A stretch of DNA of 64,000 bases from Ilyonectria destructans (GCA_020740775.1 JAHEWK010000009.1:3162001-3226000), one strand, 5' to 3'. Counted from the stretch's first letter, positions 34,901 through 48,130 are shown. The notes: a model not told the origin generated them from the sequence alone. Numbers and translations: made by a program.

Positions 34901-37900
34901 ATTAAATCTTATAAGAAATAACTATAGATAATAACTTATATATTACTAGAAGCTGCTAAAAATAGTTATCTAACTAAATATTATAGATAGCTATAATATA
35001 GAAGCTCTACTAAATACTAAATTAAAAAGCAATATTATATTTAGTACTATTACTTAAAAGTATAAATTACTATTTATCTCTATAAAGATATTTACTACTT
35101 TTTACTTAAATAGTAAGATTAAAATACTAAAAGAAGTAGAAATATCTATCTACTTAGGTAATATATATATCCCTTAAAGAATATATATAGTGCCTATAGA
35201 TATAGTATTAATTCTTTTTATTCTAGAAATATCTTTTATATAAGTAGCTAGAGTTTTATTTAATTATATAACCTATAGCAGAGGGATATATATTAAATAC
35301 TAATTTAGCAGTATTAAAGTAATTATACTAATTACTAGCAGTATTTAATAGGAGGTTTCTCCAGTTAATAGCTAAGGAATCTCTTATTAAAATATAATTA
35401 TTAATACCCCTTAAGGTCCTCTAGAATAAGTTATAAGCCTTAAAGGAAGATAATAATTCTTTATCTATTTAATAGTTAGATAAAGAGACTAAGAAAGTAA
35501 TTATATAACTTATATATAAAGAAGCAATTAGAGTATATATTTTAACTCTATTTAATACTAGAAATAAGCTAGATAGACTCTTTTAAAAAAAGAAAAAAAA
35601 CTATACTAATATTGATATTAGGGTTAATACTATATATAAGCAGAAAGAAGTAAAGATACACCCTAGGGATAATATCCCTTTAAATAGAAATATCCCTAAG
35701 AGAGATTCCTTCTAGAAGAAGAAAAAGTAAAAAGAGATATAGAGTCTTCTAGAAGTTAATAGTAAGTACTTAGAATATATTATAGCTAAGTTCTTAACTA
35801 TTAAAAAGGGATTCTACCTCTATAGAAATAGATTATAATAGATATTTAATTAAGTTAAAGGTATTCTTACTCCTAAAGAAATTAATATTCTACTTTAGAT
35901 TCTTTATAATAGAAAGATAGCTTTAACTTAAACCTTTAAGAAATATAGAAGTCTAAACTTATTAGTTACCCCTTCTTAAGTTATTAAAATAATAGAATAT
36001 AGTGCCTAATAAGCTAGAAGTATATTTATTCTAAAGAGCCTTAAGAAGAAGGTTATAGATCTACTTAAAATATATATTAAATATAGAATTCTTAAGAAGT
36101 TCTATACTTTTTACTATAACTTCTATATATTAGTAGCTAAGAAAAATAGAGATATCTATTTAATTAACTTAGCTATTAGAATTAATTAGTATACAATTTA
36201 TAATAGATTTAGCTCTTCTGGTATTAATAAATTTTCAGCAGATATAGCTATATATAAAATACTAAGCTTATTAAACTTCTTTTTAAAATATAATTAAATC
36301 TTTTTAAACTTAAAAAGTAGAGATTTAATAATATTCTATATACCTTTAGACTTACTCAGAATATATATACTGCCTTAAGAAGAAACTAACTTTATAATTT
36401 AATTTTCTTAGATTATTACTTAAATTCTCTATAACTTAATTCTAAATATATATTAAGTTTTTCTTAATAATATTACTATTAAGAAATCTATAGAAACTTT
36501 TAATAAGAAAGAAGCTATATTAAGTATATAGAAGTATATTCTAATATATTTAATTAATTTAAATAAAACTCTTATTAATATTAAACTCTTTAGATATACT
36601 ATTTTTAGAGAAAAGTTAAAGTAGTACTAAAAAATAATAGTAGTAGTAGGATATATTTATAGTATAAATAGAAAAAGTCCTAAAGAAGCTAAAGTTATTA
36701 AAATTAATAAGTAGAAAAATTACTTTAATATTAAAGAGATTAAATTCTTTTTAGGTATTATTAGCTACTATTAATACTAAATTAAGTATTTTACTTAAAT
36801 AGCTAAGCTGCTATTCTTTTTACTTAGAAAAAAAATAGAATTTACCTAAAGTTTAAATTAATAAAAGGCTATAAATACTCTTAAGGCTTTTATAGTAGTC
36901 TCTTTAATTCTAATTATACTAAACTACTCTAAAAGAGCTAAAGAGGTAATTATAATAGTAGATATTAATCTAAATAATTAGAGGTATATTTTAATATAGA
37001 TTTTAAAAGGGAAAAAACATTCAGTATACTTTAAATTCAGTTTATAGAGTCAGGCAGATTATAACTATAATACTATAAAGAGGAAATATAAAGAGATACT
37101 ATATATATTCTACAGATTAAGAAACTATATTTATAAAATAGTTTTTATTTTAGAGACTAACTTATAGATATTAATCTATTAACTAAATAGATAAATAAAT
37201 AATATCCCTACTATTATAGTTATCTGCTAAATTAACTACTTTATATTATTTAACTTTATTATTAAGTATATTTTAGGCGTTAGAAATACTATAGCTAATA
37301 GACTATTAAGAAAGAAAGTTAGATTCTTAAATACTTTAGATAAGAAAGCTAAAGGAGATATTAAAGATTTTATAGATATCCAGCTGAATATAGTTACTAT
37401 TAAGAATAACTTAATATAGATTAAAAAAGCCTATAATAGTAACTTTAGAATACTAAGTAAATACCTATTAAGCTTAAAAAAACCTATAAATATTATAAAG
37501 GTATAATTTTAAATATTATAAAGGTTAACTACTCTATACTTTATCTATAGAGGCAGAATATAAAGAAGATTAAATAATTAAGATAATAACCTCTTACTTA
37601 TTATAGATAAAAGACCTATTTAAAAATATCTAATTTAATTATACTATATAGAAGGAAGCTATAAAGAATATAATATAACTTTAGTCTTACTAAAGAAAAA
37701 ATACTAATAGAAAACTATATAAATAGATATCTATAAAGCTATTTACTGCTACTTAATATACTAAAGCTATATACTCTAGCAGATAAGGGAAATAGCTATC
37801 TTAATATTGCCTATATTTTCTATAGCTAAGATATACTTTAATATTTAATTTCTTCTACTTAATTAAGGTAAAAAGTATCTATTAAAGGGAAGATATAACC

Positions 37901-38700
37901 TAATTAAATAAATTAAAGTAGTTTCTCTTATAAAGCTAAATATAGATATAATAAAGTTATTTATTTAAATAATTATATATAGATTTAAAGTTATTATTAT
38001 TACTATTATTAATAATAAAGTGGAAATAATAAAGGATTTTAAGGCAGTTTTAAAAGATATTAAAATTAAAGTAATATCTATATTAACCTATAATCCTCAG
38101 GCTAATAGTATTATTAAAGTAGAATATACTGCTATTATTACTATATTAAAGAAAAGAATTACTAAAGAATTTATAAAGTAAGTAATTACTCTACTAAAAA
38201 TCCTATTAGTAGATAGAGCTGCAATTTAAACCTTATATAGCAGATTAGCATTCTTTTTATTATATAGATAGAAACCAGTCCTTCTATTAGAAGTTAATAT
38301 CTCTATATAGAGAATTATTAATTAAAATAAGGTAAAAATATCTAATTAACTGCTTAAAGAAAGAGTTAGAATTTTAGAAAGATAATAAGATAATATAGAG
38401 ATAGTAAGAGTACAGATTATAGAGTATTATAAGAAACTTATAGACTGTATTAATAACAGTTATATAAGAAATCTTAGGAAAGAGTATTTAGAGAAGGATA
38501 ATTTTATATTTAGATATAATATTAGAAGAAAGAGTAATATAAGTAGAATTACTAAAATATATTCTAAATAGAATAAGCTATTTTATATTTATAAGAGAAG
38601 TTAGCTAGAAGTTAATTATCTTATTAATATTTTAAATAGAATTACTATTATAAATTCTATATATAGTAACTAGCTAAAGAAGTTTATTAAGAATAATTAA
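32000..38700 (+). pseudogene. gag-pol relic of the Gypsy element
   Basis: The coding frame is full of TAA/TAG but traceable. A Lys/Cys-containing gag end lies near 32300. Reverse transcriptase lies at about 36060-36800 (INKFSADIAIYKILSLLNFF, then a degenerate active-site segment near 36460 and KFFLGIISYY). RNase H lies at about 36900-37320 (SQADYNYNTIKRKYKEIL, then KYILGVRNTIANRLLRKK). Integrase is at about 37850-38330 (ISILTYNPQANSIIKVEY). Boundaries are approximate. The protein cannot be made. Confidence 0.75.
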
Positions 38701-40799
38701 GAATAGTAGACTTTAGTAATAGATATATCTAATAAGTACTTTAAAGAGAATAATATTAATAAGAAAGTAAAAAAAGTAAATAATTAAATAGATAGAGAGA
38801 AATTTAATAATAAGAAGGATATTAAAGAGAATAATATAGAACTCTTTTTAAACTTAAAGTTAAAATAATACTTTAAGGTATATATTCTATAGATACTGAA
38901 ATTTAATCTATTTTAATATACTATATATTAATTACTAATAACAATAAAAAATAGCTTTATATTAGTTACTATTAGAGGAGGTAGTAAAGAGAATTATAAA
39001 AACCCAAATTAAAGCTGGAAATAGTTATAATAAGAATAATACTAAAAGCTTAAAAGAAGAATAAAGAATTTACTACTAAAGGTATAAGAAAGATATAGAT
39101 AATTAATTAGTCTAACTACCTAAAGAAAAAAGCTAAAAATATATTAATAAGGATAAAAATAATAAAAAAAGTATAGATAATATTAATAGAGATTACAGTT
39201 AAAAGTTAAGAGTCTAAAAGCTATATTATTAATCTGCTTTAGCTTTTTATTCTGCCTTAAAGATAGTCTATTTTAATAAAGAAGTTTTAAGCTTAAGAAA
39301 ATTAAGAGAGCTAGAAATATAAGAATAGCTAGTCTTATTTATTAAATTTTACTTTTAGTTACTATCTACTAAGAAGTTTATAATAGTAAACCTACTAAGG
39401 GGATAATTTAAAAGCCTATTATAAGGTCCTTTAGGCTGATATTTAAAAAGATAATACTATTTATATAAATTATTACTACTCTAGATATAGTTAGTATACT
39501 GCCTGCTTATAAAGTTAGAAATTAACTAATAGATATAAAAGGGATATATAAAATACTTATAGTTTCTAAAGATATTTAAAGTATAAAATTAAATACAGTA
39601 AGAATAGAAAACTAAGTTATTATCTTTATAGAAGGTAATTAAAAGAGCCTTAAAATAGATAATATAATTAAGAATGCTAAAAATAATATACCTAAGGGGG
39701 TAATTAAACTTAGTAGGAATATAGAGTAGATAGAGAGGTTAAAAAGCAGCTAGAATAATTCCCTTTTTTAGTATCTTATTAATAAATTTACTCTATAATT
39801 AGAATACTCTTTAAGATTTATAAATATCCTTTAAAAAGATATTTTAAAAGGTAAGCTTAATATATAGCAGGAAGCTTAAATAGTTTAAAGTCTTATAAGA
39901 GTAAACTTAAACTTTAAGATATTACTTAAACTGTAAAAAGGTATTTAATTAGATTAAGCTACTAGTAGAAAGAAGTTTACTTACTAGAGAATATCTATTA
40001 GTTATCTAAAACTTAAAAGTAATAAAGATATTAATATAGTTATCCTACTTTAAGAAAGTCTACTGAGAAAATTTATAGAAATTAATTTAATATTTAGCTA
40101 GAGCTTAAATATTAAAAAGATAGATATATTTCTTAGTAGTAAGTACCTTAAGCTCTTAGGATAAAATTATAAAAAAGATACTAAAAAGCAGAAAGTAAGA
40201 TATAAAAAGGAAAAAAAAGGGAAATTTAAGGATCTATAAGATACTCTTTTTAGGCTTATAATCTTAAAGTCAGTAATTTACTTATAACTATACTGCTAAA
40301 AGCCTTAGGGTATAAAGTTCTAAGGTATAAATTAGAGTAAATAAAGAGAAAGTAGACTTTTAAGTTAATAGCTTAATAGAAAACTTAATATTATATACTT
40401 AATAAACCTCTTTTTATTACTTTTATATAAGCTTTCTATTACTATTAAATTATTACCTTCTAACTAAATACCAGTATAATCTAATTACTAGTACTTTATA
40501 TTTTCTTTTTATAAACTTACTAAATAAGCCTTTATTACTTACTATCTTTAACTCTCTAAAGAATAATACTATTAAAAGCCTTATATTATCTATTTCTACT
40601 ACTTAATATTAAAGTTAAATTACTAACTACTTAATTAACTTACTTTAAAAGACTTAATACTAATCAGTAAAAATTATAGATATTAGAGTTCTATTTAGCT
40701 TAAAAACTACCTAAGAAAAAGAATACTATACTCTCTTTAGATATATCTATTAACTGTAATTACTCTATAAGATAGCTAATAAACCTATTAGCCCTAAGA

Positions 40800-42100
40800 A
40801 ATATAAATTCCTTATAAATAATAAGAATAAATACTTTACCTTTAAAATTACCTAAAAATAAGAAGATTAGTAATTCTATTATTAAGCTGAATATCTTTAC
40901 TTTTAGAATATAGCTAATACTTTTAATTATTAATCTGCTTTTTTCTAACTATATACTAAATAGTTATATTAAAATAAAGCTAATTTTATATATCTATTAC
41001 TTAAGTAAGATACTAACTATTATAACTTTTAGAAAACTATTATACTTTAAAATCTCTTTTTAAAAGCTTAGAATAATTATATTAATAGTTAGACTTAAAG
41101 TAATTATTATTAGAATATCTAGAAGTTCCTCTATAGAATATAAATAAAATAGTAAGTTAGTAACTATAATATTATTCTGTTACTTATTATAGTAACCTAT
41201 AGTATAAGGGATATAATAATAGTATCTAAAGACTGTTTTATTATTAATAATACTAACTTTTTTCTAAATTCAGCCTATAATTCTATTAAATTAAATATCT
41301 TTCTTATAGCTAAAGTAAAGTATATTAAGTGCTAGACTGTAATAGAATATACTAGCTATAAAGATTTTTATACTGCTATATTTAATAAGAAGTTAGTTAT
41401 TAAAGTTATCTACTATATAGGTTATTAGATAGCTTTTATTTTTAACTGAAGTAAAATCTAGCTATTTTACTATAATACTTAAAAAAAAAGTACTAATAAA
41501 TACTATAAAGCAGTCTATTTAGCTTTTTAAGAGATACTAGCTAACTATAAGCTACTTTATAACTTTAATATTTACTGCTTTTTTATTACTTTATAACCTA
41601 AATATTAGAAGTATAGCTACCTTTTAGTATTCCTACTAATAATTAATATATATAGTATAGTAGAATTAAATTAAAAGCAGTTAATTAAATAGTTTACTAT
41701 AAGCTAAATAAGAATTAATAAAATAATTAAATCTATTAAGAATAAAAATACCTTAAGATAATATAACTGGATTTTATACCTACTTAAGCTAGTAAATACT
41801 AAAGACTATAAGGTATAGTTAATAAAGAAAGTAATTAGCCTTTTTAAAGTAATAATTCTAAATAAAGTCAGTATTAAGAATTATATCTATAACTTCTCTA
41901 TAGATACTATAAAAATTAAAGAATTACTTAATACTATCTATATATAAATATAAAATATAATATCTTTATTAACCTACTAAATATATACTTAATATAGTAG
42001 TTTTATACCCCTTTAATAGATAGAGTATAATAACTCTCTTTTTTATACTAAATACTAAATACTAGCTATTATATCTTTCTCTATTAAAATCTATTAATTA
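40800..42100 (+). pseudogene. post-integrase coding relic, unidentified
   Basis: This part of the long 3' region of the Gypsy element has a second, divergent copy at about 61400-63100. Both contain KYSYLLV followed by a hydrophobic run and similar downstream spacing, in the same frame and strand relative to a following LTR1. This suggests a genuine third ORF of the family rather than a random insert. The function is not recognised. Confidence 0.45.
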
Positions 42101-43579
42101 ACTCTATAAGATATAATATAATTAGTTACTATATTTATACCCCTTAGTAATTAGTTAATCTAATTATATACTAACTGTAATAAGATAGTAAATATATCTA
42201 GCTTTAAATATAGAAAATTAGATATTAAAGCTAAATATACTTTTCTAATAGACTTTATTATTAATTCTATAGAACTTCTTATTTTTACCTTTAACTTTAA
42301 ATTACTTTTTATTTTAGTTTCTATTCTATTAAAAGAGACTATACCTAAAAAGATATCTACTTTAAAGTAGAAATTACTTATTTTTAATAAAGATACTCTT
42401 AAGTAGAAAACTCTATTAGCAGATAAGATATTTACTTCTATATAAGAATTACTAATTCTTAATAAAATACCAGCTAAAGGGATAATTACTATAGAGCCTC
42501 TATTCTTAAAAAAGCTACTTTAGGCTATAGATAATAACTATAAAAAGATAATATTAACTGAATTAATAGCTATAACTATATAGACTGATTCTTAAAGTAG
42601 CTTATTAAGTTTAAGTAGGCTATTAGGTAATATAATAGAAGAATAGCTATAAAAAAGTAGATTTCTTATAGACTTTTTCTATAGTATTCTACTAACTACT
42701 ATATTAATAGAGTTACTTACTCTATCCTTAAATTTAATATTATTAGATAACTTATCCTTCAGTAAGATAGTATAGTTAATTAACTTAATTATATAGCTAC
42801 TAAAGACTATTATAAAGAATAAAGCAGCCAGTAAGAATAATAGTAAGTTCTAGCAGTAGCTATAAAATACTGAGGAAATAGATATAGATAAAGAAGAGAA
42901 GGTTATACTAATAAGAATAGCCTAACTTATTCTAAATCCCACTCTAGCTATTATAAAAGCACTAAAGAGAAGGCTTATAGCTAAAAAAGAAGGAGCTAAA
43001 TTAAGAGCCTTTAGTACTATCTGCTATAGGCCTAAAGGGGAATAAATAGTTAGATTTACTTCTAAATATTTAATCTTACTGATAGTCCTAAGCTTAATAA
43101 CTAGATACCTTAAGGAGACTGATACTTAGGCAACTAATATACTGAATAGCTTAATTAGCTTATTATAGTAGCCTATTATTATTATAGCTGCCTATAGGCT
43201 CTTTCAATTTATACCTCTACTAACTCAGCTTATATATACTAAATAACTAGCTGCTTATAACTAAAACTGCTAAAGCTAGCTTAATATAAGGGTAATAAAG
43301 AATTAGTAGTAGTTTTTTCTTTTTTAAAAAAAGGACTTTATAATAGAAGAGATAGAAATAGCTAAGAAGGTTATTAAAGGAGGTTTAGAGATAGAGAGAT
43401 AAAACTGGGAAATTTAGAGGTTACTTACTATTAGAGAGAAACTAACTATACTAGGGGATTTAATTATTTATTTATCAGTTATAAATATATAACTGATAGT
43501 TCTTATTTATTTTATTTCAGTAAGTCTATTATATAACTCTAAAGTACTTAAGGATAAATATAGAGTTATAAAGGAAATT

Positions 43580-43957
43580 TATAATAGTATTAATAGATAT
43601 ACTAAAGTTTAATAATAGTAAGTTTAGCTTTCTAAGACTAAATACTACTTAAAGAATCTATTTAGCCTTTACTAAGGAGGATATACTTTTTCCCTTCTTA
43701 AATTTAATTTTTTAGAATAATCTTTATTATTATCTTACTATTTAAATAGCTATTATAGTAGCTTTTATCTCTTTATTCTTATTTCTTTAAGTCCTATTAT
43801 ATTTAGAAGTATCTAATTAAATACTTACTTATTTATTTTACTAAAATCCCTTTACTGGTCTTAGCTGTAAGACCTTCTTCTAACTTAAACTTTAAAGTAT
43901 CTTAGACTCTTACTATTGCAGGCTCTATCTGCACTAAGTATATCTCCCACTAATAAA
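43580..43957 (+). repeat. 3' LTR of the Gypsy element (LTR1 family)
   Basis: A 378-bp direct repeat of the 5' LTR, slightly less mutated: it keeps GCAGGCTCTATCTGCAC where the 5' copy has TA changes. Confidence 0.85.
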
Positions 43958-44671
43958 ATACAATATAGTATAAAGTATATATAGGGGATTTATTTCAACT
44001 TAAGTAGCTATACCTTCTATATTGCTACTAATACTACTTAAGAGGTTTAGTTTATTATAATATACCTAATTTAGAGGGTTTCTAATAATAGGCTGAATGG
44101 TAATTCTTATTAATAGCCTGATATAATATAAATAAGAACTGCTCTAATATATAGTTATACTCTGGTACTTACTTTATATATTAAAGATATTTTTTTCTAT
44201 AGAGAGCTTCTTAATAAAGGGATTAAGTTAAAATAAGCCCTTAGAGGAATAGATATATAAATAATTGCATTTAATAAATAGATTATATTTCAGACTTACT
44301 TTATAGAAGGCTGGAATAAACTTATTAAAAAGCTTTCTAATACTAGCAATAGTTTCTAGCTGGACTATTAATCTGCCTTCTATATATATAATTATAGCGC
44401 AAATATTAAAATTAACATTAATAAAAAGATAGTAAATCTTAAGCAGGAAACTCTTATAATACTAATATATTATAATAAGAGAGAAGATAATAGCAACCAG
44501 TCTAATAATAGGGATAATAATAATTAAGGGATATAAGGACAGAAGGGAGAGGAGGGAGGGGAGCACCCTAATACTATAGAGGACAGCCTATTCTTGCCGG
44601 TAGAGGCTAGTAACGCTACTCTGCTATCACTATCTATTCGTCTCATCTACAGCGAGGAAGTGGAAAGGGAG

Positions 44672-44727
44672 TTGGAGGAGGAGGAGGAGGAGGAGGAGGA
44701 AGAGTACGACGACGACGGCGGCGGCGG
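44672..44727 (+). repeat. compound trinucleotide repeat
   Basis: A run of GGA units is followed by short runs of CGA and CGG. On the + strand it could encode poly-Glu, Asp and Gly, but that open frame (44594-44911) lacks other coding support. Confidence 0.8.
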
Positions 44728-44939
44728 CAAGCGGCAGAAAGAGGAGAGGTTCGTCAGGTGGATAAATAATGGAGCCGAGAACGCTGACATGTCCCTTTTG
44801 TCTGACGTTGGTGGAGGACAGCAACTGTCCCCAACTTCTCCTGTTGCCGGTTGCTTTGCCTGCCTGCACAAATATTTGCGAGAGAAACTGCGTCGTCGCT
44901 GGGAGAGCTAGTCCTCGATCTGTCAACTAGGTGTTTGTG

Positions 44940-46315
44940 GCCTCGCAGTCTCCTAAGCCAACTTTTCTCTTCCTATTCCCTGTTATCCAGTATCTCTAGG
45001 CATCTTTGGGCTATCTCCTGCAGCTCCTTAAAGCTGATTGTATTCCTAAACGAGCGATCCTTATGAACTTTCAACACTCGTGGAAATTGCAGAGTAAAGT
45101 ACCCAATATTTGCGGGCTTGTTGAAGCCAGCACCGACTACTTCTACTGTAAATGGATATTTGAATAGCTCTACTGGCTGCAGCTTCTATGCGGGCTTGTA
45201 TAAGATATCGAATTCGGGTATAGATTTGGCGAATAGTGCTTGTGTGAAATATCTATGGCAGTTAAGGTATGTGATGATTTCTTTTGAGATGCTATATCTA
45301 TTAACTATATCAATTATGTAAAATCTCGGCTTAGCGTTAAAGCGGCAGACCTCATCCTTATTCTCAATACACCCAATATAGAATAATATCCACTATAGGC
45401 TACTAATCTTAAGCTTATTCTTATCTTCCGCATTGCGGCATCCCCTAATAATGGCGAAGTCTGCAGTATCACTAAGGCCTGGAATGTAATCTCTCTTAAG
45501 CTTAATAAATGGCCTGCTTCTGTTATATAAGAAGTAGGAGTTGTCGCAACCTTTAAGTATAAATCCTTCCCACCGTTATGTAATGGCTCGAGCGAATACC
45601 TCACTAAGCCGTTCCGCTGCGTTAAAAGATAAGAATTTAATTACTTCGCAAGACCTAATATCAGCCCGGCCTGGAATATAGCGGACTGGAGATTGAACCA
45701 GTTATCGCTATTTATTATGAGTCTCTGAGCTGCAGATAATGTCGTCCAATAATAGAATATCGTAGAATATAATCATGAGATACTCGCTCGATTTAACAGG
45801 CGAATCTCAAATAGCTCTAATCCCAATTGTTTTATATATCTACAGATTTTGTCGAAAGGTTTGATTCTCCCGTTGTCGTCATTCCATACTAGCAGCTCGC
45901 CCTCCAGGATATACCGCTTCTTAATCTTACAGCCTGCTATATCAAGCTTAAGGCTATCCCGCAGTGCCCGATGAATTCCTATGCGGTTGCTGGTTGAATC
46001 TCTTCCACTCTTAGAGAAAATCTTAATGCCGGCTTCGGATTTATTCAAGTCGATATGGATTTGACAGTATTCTCCGTCATACTTCCTCTCCACGCTCATC
46101 CGTCTCGGCCCAGCCAATTGGCAGCAATGTCTGATGCTCCTTGCTTTTTTATAGGTCACACGCGCAGTCATTATCCCAACCTGAGGCTCTAACTCCCTAC
46201 TGGCGACTTCCTTCAGTTCATCGCAAGTATGCACAGCTGGCTGGATGGGCATATGCCGGATAGTCGTTTCATCCCAATACCTAAGCGCGGCTTTTAAGTG
46301 AGTTATAGGGGCCAA
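44940..46315 (-). pseudogene. ATP-dependent DNA ligase relic
   Basis: The first 180 residues are open (46315-45773) and contain the nucleotidyltransferase motif I, ERKYDGEYCQIHID, with adenylation lysine K-x-D-G, followed by KIFSKSGRDST and ILEGELLVWND (motif III region). The frame then shifts near 45780 and continues as MIIFYDILLLDD, with stops at several sites, RWEGFILKGCDN (motif IV), RPFIKLKRDYIPG (motif V), VEVVGAGF and FPRVLKVHKDRSF (motif VI region). Stops lie where Gln or Trp is expected. ATP-dependent ligase domain proteins of this type occur as dispersed, non-essential genes in Aspergillus-like genomes (from recall). An N-terminal extension beyond 46315 is not visible. It is dead by frameshift and stops. 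Confidence 0.8.
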
Positions 46316-46687
46316 GAATTGGGCAATTTCTCATTAGAGTTTTTTGCTTACTGATTCGGTTCGTATTTGTAAGAAGGGTAGTGGAAGGCAGGGCGGGTAG
46401 GCGACCAAATCTGCTGCCGCGATGGCCTGCCTAAAGACGCCATCGCGCTTCAAGCGGAACGCCACCCCCTGAGAGATATTAAAACCGACATCTGAGTTTG
46501 AAAACATCAGTCTGCAGAAACTAAAGCAAAACGTCAACAAAATCTTTCCTCCATCGACTTTTATCCATAATATTTCCAGACACACCCTAATTCCTCATAT
46601 CGTTCTGAAGAGAGCCTACCCCATGCTTGAGGATCCGTCCTTTCCGCTTCCAAAGTCCACTTCTGCCACTAGTCCCCACTCATTCAT

Positions 46688-47830
46688 ATGGACTCGGCCA
46701 CCTCCCCGTCCACGGCCAGCGAGACTTCCGGGCCAGAGCCAGTGAAGGGCAAAGATATCTTCTGGATTCTCATCGCGCTCGCCGTCCTGTCTAGCTTCCA
46801 CCCGTTAGGCACAGGCTGTGGCCTTCCGCCAGAATGGCGCCGCTACGCCCGACTCCTCCCGTTTTCCGCGTTGCTCGACACCATTCACCTCCTCAAACTA
46901 ATCCACTCAAGGTGTGAAAATTGGCGCCACCTCCGCGAAGTCAGGGAGACATCCAGGGCTCTGATCGAGGATATTCTCTTCTCCAATATTGACGACCAAA
47001 ACTGGAGGTCACCTGAGGTTCGGAAGCTCTTGTATTGGGCAGTGCCCTGGATGCTTGATGTCCGGCCACGGACTATTCTTAATGCTCTCGTCGTATTGCA
47101 ATATGTCAAGTTTTATGGATATCATGGGGTTCCGCTGTCCTTTGCTTTTGGGACGGCTTTCTTTGTGGCGTGGATTGGCTTAGAGTTGGCGATATTTTTT
47201 GCCTACGGATTTAGTCCCCAGCGTCCTAGGCAGCACAACTCCGGGCCCTTGTCTTCCGGGATACTGAGGGAACCGACTTCGAAGAAGAGGTTCGTCGGAT
47301 ATGTTGTATCAAGTTTGCAACTTGCGGCCCTCGCCCTTCTTGGCATATCGACTTTCACGCACATCTCAATCAGCAATATTTTTCGCCAATTGATTCACAT
47401 GTTTGACCCCATCCGTTACATGTGGAGAGTGGCGAATAAAGCCAACCGCTCTATGTACCTGGATTGGATTGAACCGGTCAACCTAGATTCTGATCTTGTC
47501 CTTCAGAGTACCTTCGTGTGCGCGATAGTTATGCTTTTCATTATACCGGTAGGCTGGTTATTTTACCTTATGAGTCTAATAGACATCTATGGTATTTTGA
47601 TTGGTTTAGTACTGGGATATCTGTATCTACTGATCTGCACTATCCTTAAAACGCCTTTGCTTTTTTCTTCTCTTATCTATAAACTTTTACGAATTCAAAA
47701 AGTCAGAGAGTGGGTTGCAAGGGTTTTAACTGTTGTTCTTTTGCTGGGTATGTCATTTGGGTATTTGCATCCCAATGTTTTTGATAGTACTGGAACTTCC
47801 AAAGACGCCTGGACTGAGTCGATGCCATAA
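46688..47830 (+). CDS. multi-pass membrane protein of unknown function
   Basis: An intact intronless frame of 380 residues. A short acidic N-terminus is followed by hydrophobic segments at about 25-40 (FWILIALAVLSSF), 130-150, 158-182 (two close segments), 215-235, 282-330 (a long pair) and 345-365. I count roughly seven to eight helices. The soluble stretch 60-115 is charged. I do not recognise the family. It is flanked on both sides by lightly RIP-mutated relics yet has no stop itself, so it is single-copy, recent, or under selection. Codon composition is balanced, unlike the AT blocks. Confidence 0.75.
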   Translation: MDSATSPSTASETSGPEPVKGKDIFWILIALAVLSSFHPLGTGCGLPPEWRRYARLLPFSALLDTIHLLKLIHSRCENWRHLREVRETSRALIEDILFSNIDDQNWRSPEVRKLLYWAVPWMLDVRPRTILNALVVLQYVKFYGYHGVPLSFAFGTAFFVAWIGLELAIFFAYGFSPQRPRQHNSGPLSSGILREPTSKKRFVGYVVSSLQLAALALLGISTFTHISISNIFRQLIHMFDPIRYMWRVANKANRSMYLDWIEPVNLDSDLVLQSTFVCAIVMLFIIPVGWLFYLMSLIDIYGILIGLVLGYLYLLICTILKTPLLFSSLIYKLLRIQKVREWVARVLTVVLLLGMSFGYLHPNVFDSTGTSKDAWTESMP

Positions 47831-48130
47831 TATTAAAAGGGTTCCGAGAAGGAGTTAATGATATGTGAGAATCTCTTGCTGTAAACAAAAACATCTTCAT
47901 CTAGTTCAGACATCTAGTTATTCTTAAGATATTTTTTCCTGGTTCGCCTCTAACTGTCTCCTATTCTGCTCCTCTAGAAGTCCCAGTTGTTCTTGGAAGA
48001 GCTGGAGCTCCCTCTCTATCCCTGGTGTAATTGGCAGCCCCGACCTAGTTCTTGAGTTGTTACTATGCCTTCTCGACCTCTCTGACTGTTTCTTTGGATC
48101 CTTTCTGACCTTCGAGACTCTCTAGCGGGT
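47831..48130. other. intergenic with possible coding relic on minus strand
   Basis: On the minus strand 48120-47930 reads like a Lys/Arg-rich segment followed by ERELQLFQEQLGLLEEQNRR, a coiled-coil-like Gln/Glu/Leu helix. No start, stop or partner exon is identifiable, so this is only a hint of an eroded gene. Confidence 0.3.

Larger units (their letters stand above)
31538..43957 (+). mobile_element. 12.4 kb RIP-mutated Ty3/Gypsy LTR retrotransposon
   Basis: Two direct LTRs of identical length, 378 bp, lie at 31538-31915 and 43580-43957. They share, for example, TACTACTTAAAGAATCTA and the CTATTTAAATAGCTATTATAG region. A third copy of the 5' end starts TGTAATAGTACTAATAG, so the LTR begins with TG. 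The pol domain order RT, RNase H, integrase on the + strand marks Ty3/Gypsy. At 12.4 kb it is long for fungal Gypsy, because about 4.6 kb lies between integrase and the 3' LTR. No target duplication could be confirmed. Confidence 0.85.
29450..44560. repeat. 15 kb RIP-saturated AT-rich block
   Basis: Nearly continuous A/T-rich sequence. C and G survive mainly in CT, AG, GC and CC contexts, while CpA, TpG and CpG are close to absent. This is the pattern left by repeat-induced point mutation of repeated DNA. A pure T run lies near 30740-30760. The block contains the large Gypsy element at 31538-43957; the sequence to its left is decayed transposon of uncertain type. Confidence 0.85.

Noticed and set aside
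29450..44560. AT-rich block as a centromere
   Set aside because: A pair of LTRs and a traceable gag-pol show that most of it is RIP-mutated retrotransposon. Nothing specific to a centromere is visible.
44594..44911. Open frame with poly-Glu/Asp/Gly as a gene, and its antisense poly-Leu counterpart
   Set aside because: Both are produced by the trinucleotide repeat. The surroundings are decayed and no conserved motif is present.
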